A stretch of DNA of 40,781 nucleotides from Candidatus Pyrohabitans jungbluthii (lineage in GTDB: Archaea; Hydrothermarchaeota; Hydrothermarchaeia; Hydrothermarchaeales; BMS3B): positions 1 through 40,781 of the forward strand of contig MTMD02000012.1 of NCBI GenBank assembly GCA_002010065.2. The letters run 5' to 3'. The notes under the pieces were generated by a model. That model saw only the letters and a program-made list of their open reading frames with translations, did no database searches and was not told where the DNA came from. A program made the translations under genes and the position numbers. Of the stretch, positions 23,152-30,546 are shown piece by piece; positions within the stretch are counted from its first letter, which is position 1; each line of letters starts with the position of its first letter.

Positions 23152-23159
23152 GCTTTTAT
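23152..23159 (+). promoter_or_regulatory. TATA-like element for the MFS gene
   Basis: gcttttat lies about 27 bases before the ATG at 23186 and only six before the ATG at 23165, which favours the later start as a leaderless gene. Confidence 0.4.
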
Positions 23160-23185
23160 GTGGTATGCAAAGCTTAGATAAGAGT

Positions 23186-24340
23186 ATGAGGGTATTTGTC
23201 CACCTTGCGGTGATATGCTTCCTACTCCTCTTCAGCGTTACCATGATCTACCCTGTTGTCAAGCACTACGTAATGGACAGGTATGGGGCAAGCATATCCC
23301 AGGCGGGCATGTTCGTGGCGGTCAACTTAATAGCGTATGCCATATTTGCCCTGGTGTGGGGGGCGATTTCCGACAGAATAGGCAGAAGAAAACCCTTCAT
23401 CGTTTACGGTCTCCTTGGCAACTCCCTCATGCTCTTCCTCCAGGCCAACGCCCCTAATTTAGAGCTTCTGATGCTCTTCAGGTTCATAGAGGGCATATTC
23501 ACAGTGATGGTGTACTCCATAGCCATGGCCATGGTGCTGGATATCGCGGGGAGGGAGAAATATGGCAGGGGCATGGGAACCGTCGGAATGGGCATTGCCG
23601 CGGGTATGGCCTTCGGCTCGCCCACCGGCGGCGTGCTCGGCGAGATAGAGCCGGTGCTCCCCTTCTATGCCGCCTCTGCGATAATCCTCGCAGCCTTTGC
23701 GGTGGCCCTGTTCCTTCAGGACACCCCCGCAAAAGCCTCGCGCTCTGCGCTGCGCAGCTTCTCGCTCCTTGCGGAGAGGAAGGAGCTCGCGATTCCCTAC
23801 GTCTTCTCCTTCATCGACAGGTTCACCGCAGGATTCTTTGTGAGCGTCTTTCCCATAATGCTGGGAGTTAGCTACGGGATGAATCCCAAGCAGATAGGGA
23901 TGTACCTCTCCTCATTTCTCATGCCCTTTGCGCTGCTCCAGTATGCAGGCGGCATAGCCGTGGACAGATACGGCAGGCTGAAACCGCTCATCGCCGGAAG
24001 CGTCGTCTATGCAGCGTGCATATCCCTGGTGGGAGTGCTGCACCCACCGGTGATCGCGGGTGTGCTCTTCATCGCAGGCATTATGGCTGCGGTGATGCTT
24101 CCCGCCTCGGCTGCGCTCAGCGGAGACTTTGCCCCCCGCGAATCCAGAGGCGCCGCTATAGGCGGGTTCAACTTCAGTGGCTCCCTGGGCTTTGCCCTTG
24201 GGCCGGCGGTCGCCGGAGCTATGGCGGAAAGCTATGGATTCGCCGCTACCTTCCTTCTGGCGGGTGCCTCTGTGCTTGCCAGCTTGCTCATCGCCCTTGC
24301 TCTGGTGCTGAGGTGGGGTCTGGGATTCAAAGGCAGATGA
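23186..24340 (+). CDS. major facilitator superfamily transporter
   Basis: The product has about twelve hydrophobic segments with the MFS loop motif WGAISDRIGRRKPFIVYGLL between helices 2 and 3 and its echo AVDRYGRLKPLIAG (read VDRYGRLKP) in the second half. GMGIAAGMAFGSPTGGVLGE falls at helix 5, where drug:H+ antiporters of the DHA1 type carry their antiporter motif. It is therefore most likely an efflux pump, but the substrate is unknown. Starts at 23165 or 23186 are both possible; the TATA box position supports 23186. It is divergent from the ACT gene and convergent with the ABC permease. Confidence 0.88.
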   Translation: MRVFVHLAVICFLLLFSVTMIYPVVKHYVMDRYGASISQAGMFVAVNLIAYAIFALVWGAISDRIGRRKPFIVYGLLGNSLMLFLQANAPNLELLMLFRFIEGIFTVMVYSIAMAMVLDIAGREKYGRGMGTVGMGIAAGMAFGSPTGGVLGEIEPVLPFYAASAIILAAFAVALFLQDTPAKASRSALRSFSLLAERKELAIPYVFSFIDRFTAGFFVSVFPIMLGVSYGMNPKQIGMYLSSFLMPFALLQYAGGIAVDRYGRLKPLIAGSVVYAACISLVGVLHPPVIAGVLFIAGIMAAVMLPASAALSGDFAPRESRGAAIGGFNFSGSLGFALGPAVAGAMAESYGFAATFLLAGASVLASLLIALALVLRWGLGFKGR

Positions 24341-24345
24341 GAGAG

Positions 24346-25080
24346 CTACTCACTGCTCCTTCTCACAGCGAGGATGCTGGCAAAGAAGAAGCTCAGCGCA
24401 AAGGCGAGTAGCACGGCGAAGTTTCCAAGCGGGAATTCTCTGCCGAGCATCGCCGCACGAAGGCACAGCGACGCATGCGTCAGCGGGAGCAGCTTGATGA
24501 GCGAGGCGACCCATACGGGCACCCCCTGAAGAGAGAAGAAGGTGCCGCTCAGGAACATCATGGGCGTTATGAAGAGCGTTGTGAAGGTGTTCATGTCCTC
24601 GTGGCTCCATATTATCATTCCAACAAGCATGCCCAGGCTGGCGAAGAGGAATGAAGTGACGAGGATTGTGGCAATCGCCGCGAGGTTGATGTTAATCTTC
24701 GCGCCGTACAGAAAGGCGAGGAGTATTATTATCGTGGCGCTGAGCAAGCCGCGAAGCACGCCCCCGAGCACCTTTCCCAGCACTATGGAATGCGCTGCTA
24801 TGGGGGCGACGAGATAGTTCTCAAAGGTTTTGGTATATCTGCGCGAGATGTTAAGCACCACACCAACGCTGGTGAAGCTGGTGTTCATGGTGCTCAGCGC
24901 GATTATTCCAGGGACAACGTAGTTGAGGTAGCTCACCCCCTCGAGTTGTATTCCCCTGCCCAGACCCCAGCCGAAGGCGGTGAGCAGCAGCAGAGGGTTC
25001 ACCATGCCAGAGAAAAGGTAGCGCCAGAAGCGCCGCCGGAAGGTGAGGAGCTCCCTCTCAAAAACAACGAGGAAGTCCAC
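24346..25080 (-). CDS. ABC-2 type transporter permease
   Basis: The 244-residue protein has six hydrophobic segments and the ABC-2 pattern: an amphipathic start (FLVVFERELLTFRRRFWRYL), SYLNYVVPGIIALSTMNTSF, and a late GTFFSLQGVPVWVASLIKLL followed by PLTH. It is the membrane half of a DrrB/NodJ-type exporter, for drugs, lipids or polysaccharide. A GTG at 25080 has GGAGG ten bases upstream. The TTG at 25089 is badly spaced and would overlap the ATPase stop. It is translated right after the ATPase gene. Confidence 0.88.
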   Translation of the reverse strand: MDFLVVFERELLTFRRRFWRYLFSGMVNPLLLLTAFGWGLGRGIQLEGVSYLNYVVPGIIALSTMNTSFTSVGVVLNISRRYTKTFENYLVAPIAAHSIVLGKVLGGVLRGLLSATIIILLAFLYGAKININLAAIATILVTSFLFASLGMLVGMIIWSHEDMNTFTTLFITPMMFLSGTFFSLQGVPVWVASLIKLLPLTHASLCLRAAMLGREFPLGNFAVLLAFALSFFFASILAVRRSSE

Positions 25081-25081
25081 G

Positions 25082-25930
25082 CTACTCAAACCTCCTGCCA
25101 GTGAGCTCTATAAAAACGTCCTCAAGGTTGGTCTCCCTAACCGAGAAGTCGCACGCCTCGCACCGCGCATGTTTAGCGCCGTACTCCAAAGCCTCCTCTC
25201 GAGTGGGGAAGAACCTGCGCTCCGCCATGCCCGCGTGATACACCTCAACCGCGAAGTTGCCCAGCTTTCTTTTCAGGTTTGTTGGCGAGTCTAAGGCGAT
25301 AAGCTGCCCTTCGTTTATTATGCCCACGCGGTCGCACAGTTGCTCAGCCTCCTCGATGTAGTGGGTGGTCAGGAGCACTGTAACGCCCTCGCTGCGCAGG
25401 TTTCTGATAAGGTCCCAGATTTTTCTGCGCGTCGCAGGGTCTAAACCCACGGTGGGCTCGTCCAGGAAGAGCACTCTCGGGCGATGCATCAGCGCCCTCG
25501 CGATAAGCAGTCTGCGCTTCATCCCACCTGAGAAACCCTCCACCAGGTCGTCGGCGCGCTTTTCCAGCTCCACAAATGCGAGGAGTTCGGAGATGCGCCT
25601 CTCCCGCTCGTGGTGCGGCATGTGGTAGAGTTTGCCGTGGAACTCTAAATTTTCCCTCGCCGTGAGCTCGATGTCGAGGTTTAGGTGCTGGGGCGCTATG
25701 CCTATGCTGCGCTTCACCGCTAGTGGCTCTGCAACGACGTCGTAGCCAGCGACCCACGCTCTGCCCGAGGTGGGCTTGGTAAGCGTCGTCAGCATGCGTA
25801 TTGTTGTTGTCTTACCCGCGCCGTTGGGGCCCAGCAAGCCGAAAACCTCTCCTTTGGCGACGGTGAAGCTGAGGTTGTGAACCGCCCTTATCTCCCCATA
25901 GTACTTCGTAAGCCCTTCAAGGCGAATCAT
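25082..25930 (-). CDS. ABC transporter ATP-binding protein (DrrA-like)
   Basis: The 282-residue protein has Walker A GLLGPNGAGKTTTIRML, Q-loop APQHLNLDIELTARENLEFH, signature GFSGGMKRRLLIARAL, Walker B RVLFLDEPTVGLDP and the H-loop LLTTHYIEEAE. The C-terminal extension (YGAKHARCEACDFSVRET, then NLEDVFIELTGRRFE) is typical of the DrrA/ABC-2 exporter class. It powers the permease encoded directly downstream. Only four bases separate its start from the BtpA stop. Confidence 0.93.
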   Translation of the reverse strand: MIRLEGLTKYYGEIRAVHNLSFTVAKGEVFGLLGPNGAGKTTTIRMLTTLTKPTSGRAWVAGYDVVAEPLAVKRSIGIAPQHLNLDIELTARENLEFHGKLYHMPHHERERRISELLAFVELEKRADDLVEGFSGGMKRRLLIARALMHRPRVLFLDEPTVGLDPATRRKIWDLIRNLRSEGVTVLLTTHYIEEAEQLCDRVGIINEGQLIALDSPTNLKRKLGNFAVEVYHAGMAERRFFPTREEALEYGAKHARCEACDFSVRETNLEDVFIELTGRRFE

Positions 25931-25934
25931 GCCC

Positions 25935-26723
25935 TCACCTTAGCTTCGCCACCTCTCGCATAAGCGCTTTAACGCGTTCCTCGCTCACGGGGTTTGAGAC
26001 TTTCCCTCCCTCTTTTAAGCTGGTGCCCACTATTGCGGCGTCTGCAATGCTGAGCAGAGCAGCGCAGTTCTCCACACTTAACCCGCTACCCACAATCACC
26101 GGCACTTCGCTCGCGAGCGTTGCCCGCTTCAGCTCCTCAACGCTGGGCGGCTCTCCCGTAGCTCTGCCAGTGAGGATAACCGCATCCGCCAACCCGCGGT
26201 CAACGTTGCTCGCTATCTCCTCCTCGAGGCTTAGGCTGGTGAGAGGCGAAGAGTGCTTTACGGCAACGTCTGCGAAGATTTTGATCCCCCTGCCTATTCT
26301 TTCCCTGTAGCGCAGCGTTTCATGTGCCCTGCCTTGGATTATACCCTCCCAGGCTACTCTTGCGCCTGTGTGGACGTTTACGCGGATGAACTCTCCGCCA
26401 GTGGCGGCGGCTATTGCGAGAGCCGCGGTAGCATCGTTGCGCAGCACATTTACGCCAAAGGGTAGGGGCACCTCCCTCTTAACCTCCTCTATTATGGAGG
26501 TCATAAATGCTATAACATGGGGCTCAACCCTACTAGGCGAAAAGGGCACATCGCCGTAGTTCTCGAAGAGAAGCGCATCCACGCCACCATGGTAGAGTGC
26601 CAGGGCATCGCTCAGAGCGCGCCTTCGCAACCCCTCCTCGCTGGTAAAGCGGGGTGAGCCGGGCAGGGCGAGGAGATGAACCACGCCAATTATCACTTTC
26701 TCCTTTTCGAAAAGTTTTATCAT
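25935..26723 (-). CDS. BtpA/SgcQ family TIM-barrel protein
   Basis: The 262-residue protein carries IGVVHLLALPGSPRF, GGVDALLFENYGDVPFSP, PFGVNVLRNDATAALAIAAA, FIRVNVHTGARV, KIFADVAVKHSSPL, DAVILTGRATGEPP and VIVGSGLSVENC, the conserved strand ends of the BtpA barrel. BtpA is needed for photosystem I stability in cyanobacteria; SgcQ-like members are linked to sugar or nucleoside catabolism. In archaea the reaction is unknown. The ATG at 26723 is about 22 bases from a TATA box on this strand (26745-26755). The start lies back-to-back with the ferredoxin gene, so the promoters interleave. Confidence 0.88.
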   Translation of the reverse strand: MIKLFEKEKVIIGVVHLLALPGSPRFTSEEGLRRRALSDALALYHGGVDALLFENYGDVPFSPSRVEPHVIAFMTSIIEEVKREVPLPFGVNVLRNDATAALAIAAATGGEFIRVNVHTGARVAWEGIIQGRAHETLRYRERIGRGIKIFADVAVKHSSPLTSLSLEEEIASNVDRGLADAVILTGRATGEPPSVEELKRATLASEVPVIVGSGLSVENCAALLSIADAAIVGTSLKEGGKVSNPVSEERVKALMREVAKLR

Positions 26724-26733
26724 GAGAATTACC

Positions 26734-26973
26734 ATGCATGCAGCGGATATAAATCTTCAGGAGGCTAACCCCCTGTTCAGCATTCTTGTGGATGCTGCAA
26801 AGTGTCGTGGAGTGGGTGCGTGCAAGGCAGCCTGTCCCAAAGGCCCAAAGATATGGGAGATTCGCGAGGAGGGCGGCGAGAAAAAGTGTGTTGTTAAAGA
26901 CCTGAGCTGGTGCCTTGCGTGCGCCAAATGCGTAGCTGCATGTCCGGAGGGAGCAATAACCCTGCAGTGGTAA
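26734..26973 (+). CDS. small two-cluster ferredoxin with an altered first cysteine motif
   Basis: The 79-residue protein has a complete second motif, CLACAKCVAACP (C60, C63, C66, C70). Its first motif, CRGVGACKAACP (C24, C30, C34), has Val27 where the second cysteine normally stands. C52 lies between the motifs and could be a substitute ligand. The first site probably holds a [3Fe-4S] cluster or uses C52, and the second a [4Fe-4S] cluster. It is a soluble electron carrier. In-frame ATGs at 26722 and 26734 are both possible; the earlier one would overlap the divergent BtpA start. Confidence 0.82.
   Translation: MHAADINLQEANPLFSILVDAAKCRGVGACKAACPKGPKIWEIREEGGEKKCVVKDLSWCLACAKCVAACPEGAITLQW
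26745..26755 (-). promoter_or_regulatory. TATA box for the BtpA gene inside the ferredoxin coding region
   Basis: The minus strand reads GATTTATATCC, about 22-32 bases before the BtpA ATG at 26723, as for a leaderless start. It lies within the first codons of the divergent ferredoxin gene. Confidence 0.45.
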
Positions 26974-27008
26974 CACGTATGTAAACTTTTATTATACGCT
27001 GGTGAAAC

Positions 27009-27018
27009 AAAATTTATT
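27009..27018 (+). promoter_or_regulatory. TATA-like element for the CBS protein
   Basis: aaatttattt lies about 40 bases before the TTG start at 27058 and before the AGGAGG ribosome site at about 27045. Confidence 0.4.
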
Positions 27019-27057
27019 TGTTGGACAAGGGGGAATATTGTCTTAGGAGGAAGAAAG

Positions 27058-27498
27058 TTGAAGGAGTATGTAAATGCGGATTGGGAGATAAGTTTTGATG
27101 CGTCACTGCTTATGAACCCAGAGATCGTCACCATTGCTCCAGAAATCAGAGTGAGCGAAGTTGCAAAGCTCATGATGGAGAGGAATATAAGCAGCGTTGC
27201 GGTTGCTGAGGGGGGCAAGATTGTGGGCATAATAACTGATCGCGACTTCACGCGCTGTGCTGCGATGGAAAAGCAGGCTACCACTGCTGCCGAACTCATG
27301 TCATCTCCGGTTATCACAGTAGATTACAGAGAAAATGTCCTGGACATCGCGAGAAAGATGGGAGACCACAACATAAGGCACATATTTGTGGAGAGAGACG
27401 GTGAGATTGTGGGTATAATCTCCCTGAGGGATATACTGAAAATTATGCCTGAGGCAATCTACTGCTACATCCCACACGTTGAGAAGAAGAATAAATAA
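27058..27498 (+). CDS. CBS-domain pair protein
   Basis: The 146-residue protein is two CBS domains: EIRVSEVAKLMMERNISSVA with KIVGIITDRDFTRC, then SSPVITVDYRENVLDIARKM with EIVGIISLRDILKI. CBS pairs sense adenine nucleotides or SAM and regulate partner proteins. As a stand-alone unit its target is unknown. The start is TTG, supported by AGGAGG seven bases upstream. It ends just before the convergent cytochrome gene. Confidence 0.88.
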   Translation: MKEYVNADWEISFDASLLMNPEIVTIAPEIRVSEVAKLMMERNISSVAVAEGGKIVGIITDRDFTRCAAMEKQATTAAELMSSPVITVDYRENVLDIARKMGDHNIRHIFVERDGEIVGIISLRDILKIMPEAIYCYIPHVEKKNK

Positions 27499-27520
27499 GA
27501 AAAATAGGGGGAGAACTCCC

Positions 27521-28129
27521 TTAAAGGGAGGTTATCTCCTCGTACCTCTTTTCAAGAATCGGCTTGTGAATCTCGTTGGGCTTGCCGTAGTGGCAGCGTT
27601 CGCACTTTGCCTTGTGTATCTTTATGTAGTTGCCATCGAAGTGGCAGAGCTGGCACACCAGCACATCTCCGGGACGTTTCTCAGGTACGCGGAAGTCACC
27701 CTCCTTTGTCATGTGGCAGGTCTGGCACATAGTTACGCCGAGGTCTTCGATCTTCTTTTCGTGGATCTTGTGGATCTTCTCGCCGTGGCAGGTGGTGCAG
27801 ATTCTGGGCTCAACACCCTTCGCCTCGTCCACCTTCATGAGCTTGGCAATCTGATGGAAGGTCGAAACATCACCGTGGCAGTCGGCACAGTTTATCTCAG
27901 TCACAACCTTCGTGGGTGCTGGCGCCTCGCCCACCGGCGGCTTTTCCTCCTTTGCAGATGCAAGCTCAGCCTTTAGCTTATTAAGCTCAGCCTCAAGGCT
28001 CGCGATCTGCTTATCCTTTTTCTGGATCTGCTGCGTGTAGGTGGTGGATACGTTCCCCACGTAGATCAGTGTCCCTACCAGAGCAATGGCTAAAACCGCA
28101 ATAATAATTCCCGTTACCTTGCTCGCCAT
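27521..28129 (-). CDS. membrane-anchored pentahaem cytochrome c
   Basis: The 202-residue protein has an N-terminal membrane anchor (residues 5-24), a coiled coil (about 31-60), a Pro-rich hinge (63-73) and then five haem-binding CxxCH motifs: C81ADCH, C111TTCH, C135QTCH, C159QLCH and C176ERCH. Extra histidines (for example H92, H120, H123, H172, H188) could be the second axial ligands. The haem domain should face outside the membrane and pass electrons. It resembles NrfH/NapC-like or small multihaem proteins in size, but the coiled-coil stalk is distinctive. It has its own strong TATA box and GGAGG site. Its electron partner is not visible here. Confidence 0.9.
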   Translation of the reverse strand: MASKVTGIIIAVLAIALVGTLIYVGNVSTTYTQQIQKKDKQIASLEAELNKLKAELASAKEEKPPVGEAPAPTKVVTEINCADCHGDVSTFHQIAKLMKVDEAKGVEPRICTTCHGEKIHKIHEKKIEDLGVTMCQTCHMTKEGDFRVPEKRPGDVLVCQLCHFDGNYIKIHKAKCERCHYGKPNEIHKPILEKRYEEITSL

Positions 28130-28181
28130 GTGTACCTACCTCCTCTTTTTATGAAAATCAGCTTAAAGTACATTAAAAAAA

Positions 28182-28194
28182 CTTATATAATTTT
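28182..28194 (-). promoter_or_regulatory. TATA box for the pentahaem cytochrome
   Basis: The minus strand reads AAAAATTATATAAG, a near-consensus TATA box about 55 bases before the ATG at 28129, with GAGGAGGT close to the start. It lies immediately after the ArsA-like gene, so the cytochrome can be transcribed independently. Confidence 0.55.
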
Positions 28195-28200
28195 TGGTTG

Positions 28201-29133
28201 TCAGCCGAAGAGCAGGTTCTCCATTTCCTTTATGCTCCCCAAACCTTTAATTTCGTGGGGTAAAAGGGGCACCTCCACCAGCTCAACCTCAGGGTAAGCT
28301 TCTCTCAGCTCCTTTAGATACCTCTGCTGCACCTCGGCCACGCGGCGGTGAAACTCGCACTCCGGCTCAAGTACAACGCTGTTCATCACCATTTTATTAA
28401 CCCTTATCCCGAAGTTTTCCAGTTCCTGCATCAGCCTCTTGACTTGGGATACGCTCAGCCCCTGAGGTGTACCGACTGGTATCACCTCCACCTGCGGCGA
28501 CCTGAGAAATTCCAGAAGCTCTTCGCTTAGCTTTCGCCACCCGGAGATAATGTCGAATATTTCCCTCCTGGGCTTTTTCAGCCCCAGGGTTTCGCGAATT
28601 TTTAGCATCGCCGAGTAAAGGCGCAGGTAGACCTTTGCCGCCTCGTCGAGGTGCTCTATGAAGATTATGGGCATCTTAAGCAGGCGCAGCGTATGTCCCG
28701 CAGGGGCTGTGTCCCACACTATTTTATCGTACTCCCCTTCCCTAGCCAGCCCGGCTATGTAGTCCAGCATGAACTCTTCGTCTATGCCTGGAGCGCTGCC
28801 TATGTAGTCGATGATCTCCTCCTGCACAGGCACGAGGGAGGAGAGAACCTCATACACCTCGCCCCCGAACTTCTCCTTCCAGCGGCGAAGAACCTCGTCG
28901 GTGCTGAGCTCAAGGGCATAGAGGTTATCTGTAACCTCCGTTATGCGGTCGCCAACATCGCGCTCAAATATGTCGCTCAGCGAAGGCGCCGGGTCAGAGG
29001 TGAGAATGAGGGTTTTATACCCCTTCTCGGCGAAGTGCAGCGCAGTAGTTGCGCTGAGCGTGGTTTTACCCACACCCCCCTTGCCGGCGAACATCACCAC
29101 CTTTGCGCCTCTCTCAAGTCTCAGCAGACCCAT
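28201..29133 (-). CDS. ArsA/GET3-family ATPase
   Basis: The 310-residue protein has the deviant P-loop VVMFAGKGGVGKTTLSATTA, switch I TSDPAPSLSDIF, switch II VWDTAPAGHTLRLLKMP and the ADP-binding region VEVIPVGTPQGLSVSQVKRL with VNKMVMNSV. It is a single-domain ArsA/Get3-type protein. Archaeal members act as chaperones for tail-anchored proteins or, with ArsB, in arsenite efflux. No arsenic genes are near, so the targeting role is more likely. The ATG at 29133 follows GGTGAG; an upstream in-frame start would run into the divergent cbiA-like gene. Confidence 0.88.
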   Translation of the reverse strand: MGLLRLERGAKVVMFAGKGGVGKTTLSATTALHFAEKGYKTLILTSDPAPSLSDIFERDVGDRITEVTDNLYALELSTDEVLRRWKEKFGGEVYEVLSSLVPVQEEIIDYIGSAPGIDEEFMLDYIAGLAREGEYDKIVWDTAPAGHTLRLLKMPIIFIEHLDEAAKVYLRLYSAMLKIRETLGLKKPRREIFDIISGWRKLSEELLEFLRSPQVEVIPVGTPQGLSVSQVKRLMQELENFGIRVNKMVMNSVVLEPECEFHRRVAEVQQRYLKELREAYPEVELVEVPLLPHEIKGLGSIKEMENLLFG

Positions 29134-29154
29134 AGTAAGCCTCACCACGGCAAC

Positions 29155-29164
29155 TGTTTTATTC
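29155..29164 (+). promoter_or_regulatory. TATA-like element for the CbiA/CfbB gene
   Basis: tgttttattc ends about 24 bases before the ATG at 29188, with no ribosome site between, as for a leaderless transcript. Confidence 0.45.
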
Positions 29165-29187
29165 ACCGAGGAATAAAAAGGCTGTGC

Positions 29188-30546
29188 ATGAAGGTTGCTC
29201 GCATACTTATCGCTGGCGAAAGGAGCGGCGTGGGCAAGAGCACAGTTGTTACAGGAATAATTCGCGCTCTTGCGGATGCAGGCATGAAGATCCAGCCCTT
29301 CAAGGTTGGTCCGGACTACATAGACCCCAGCCACCACACCATGGCGATTGGCGAGCCTTCAAGGAATCTGGACACCTGGCTTATGGGCGAACGCGGCGTG
29401 GTGGAGTCCTTCCTTCTAGGCTCAAAGGGCAAAGACCTGGCGGTTATAGAGGGTGCGATGGGGCTGTACGACGGCTTTTCAGGGAGCTACGAGGGCAGCA
29501 GTGCGCACATAGCGAAGCTTACCTCTACGCCAGTGGTGCTGGTGGTGAATGCTTCGAAAATCGCTGGCAGCATAGCAGCGCTCGTAAGCGGCTACAAAAG
29601 CTTCGACCCCGAGCTTAGCTTCGCTGGCGTTATTCTTAATGGCGTTGGAAGCGAGAGCCACGCAAGGATGCTGGGCGAGGCGATTGAGAGCAGGACAGGT
29701 TTACCCCTCCTGGGCTGGCTGCCGAAGAGCAGCGAGATAGAAATTCCCGAGCGCCACCTTGGCTTAATCCCCGCCGCGGAACGGCAAGAGGAGGAGGTTT
29801 ACCTCAAGCTGGCGGAGTTTGTGAGGGAGCATGTGGATCTTGAGGCGATTCTACGTGCCGCGAGAGATGCGCCGCCCCTGCCTGAGCCGCCGGCAGAGGA
29901 GGAGAAGGAGCCCACGGTTAGAGTGGGGGTCGCTCTCGATAAAGCTTTCAGCTTCTACTACTGGGAGAACTTTGAGCTTATGCGCAGGGAGGGTGCTGAG
30001 GTGGTGTTCTTTTCGCCTATAGCTGATGACACTCTCCCTGACGTGGATGGGCTCTACATAGGCGGTGGCTTCCCGGAGGTTTACGCTTCAGAGATAGCGC
30101 AGAACAGGAAGCTGATGAGGGAGATAAGGAAGAAGAGCGAGGAGGGCATGCCAATCTATGCGGAATGCGGTGGGATGATGTACCTGACCAGAGAGCTCCT
30201 CGACCTGGAAGGCAATGCGTATGAGATGACAGGCATTTTTGATGCCGTGGTTGAGATGACGCCAAAGCTTCAGGCTGTGAGGTACACCCTGGCGAGGGCT
30301 GCACGAAATACGCCCTTCTTTTGCGAGGGAGATGTTTTGAAGGGGCATGAGTTCCACTATTCAAGAATCGCCGACTTTGCCAGCGATATCTCTTTTGCTT
30401 ACTCGCTGCAACGTGGCATGGGCATCGCAGACCACCGCGACGGCTTCATAAGCAACGCCACGCTGGCGAGCTATATGCACCTGCACTTCGCGGGGAGCAG
30501 GGATTTTCTGAAGAGCTTCATAGCTGCATGTGCAGCATCGCGCTAG
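29188..30546 (+). CDS. cobyrinate / Ni-sirohydrochlorin a,c-diamide synthase (CbiA/CfbB family)
   Basis: The 452-residue protein has an N-terminal ATPase of the dethiobiotin-synthetase type (RILIAGERSGVGKSTVVTG; VGPDYIDPSHHT; LAVIEGAMGLYDG). Its C-terminal class I glutaminase-like domain has GLYIGGGFPEVYASEIAQN, the catalytic C327 in YAECGGMMYL, and HEFHYSRI. It amidates side chains a and c using glutamine and ATP. In B12 makers the substrate is cobyrinate, while in methanogens and ANME the CfbB relative acts on Ni-sirohydrochlorin for coenzyme F430. The two cannot be separated by eye. It is followed tail-to-tail by the LpxC-like gene. Confidence 0.9.
   Translation: MKVARILIAGERSGVGKSTVVTGIIRALADAGMKIQPFKVGPDYIDPSHHTMAIGEPSRNLDTWLMGERGVVESFLLGSKGKDLAVIEGAMGLYDGFSGSYEGSSAHIAKLTSTPVVLVVNASKIAGSIAALVSGYKSFDPELSFAGVILNGVGSESHARMLGEAIESRTGLPLLGWLPKSSEIEIPERHLGLIPAAERQEEEVYLKLAEFVREHVDLEAILRAARDAPPLPEPPAEEEKEPTVRVGVALDKAFSFYYWENFELMRREGAEVVFFSPIADDTLPDVDGLYIGGGFPEVYASEIAQNRKLMREIRKKSEEGMPIYAECGGMMYLTRELLDLEGNAYEMTGIFDAVVEMTPKLQAVRYTLARAARNTPFFCEGDVLKGHEFHYSRIADFASDISFAYSLQRGMGIADHRDGFISNATLASYMHLHFAGSRDFLKSFIAACAASR

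Noticed and set aside
26711-26721. TATA box for the ferredoxin gene (aaagttttatc)
   Set aside because: It is only about 13 bases from the ATG at 26734 and 1 base from 26722, too close for an archaeal promoter.
28651-29187. Long N-terminal extension of the CbiA/CfbB protein
   Set aside because: The extension is antisense to the ArsA-like ATPase; the ATPase domain begins exactly at the ATG 29188.
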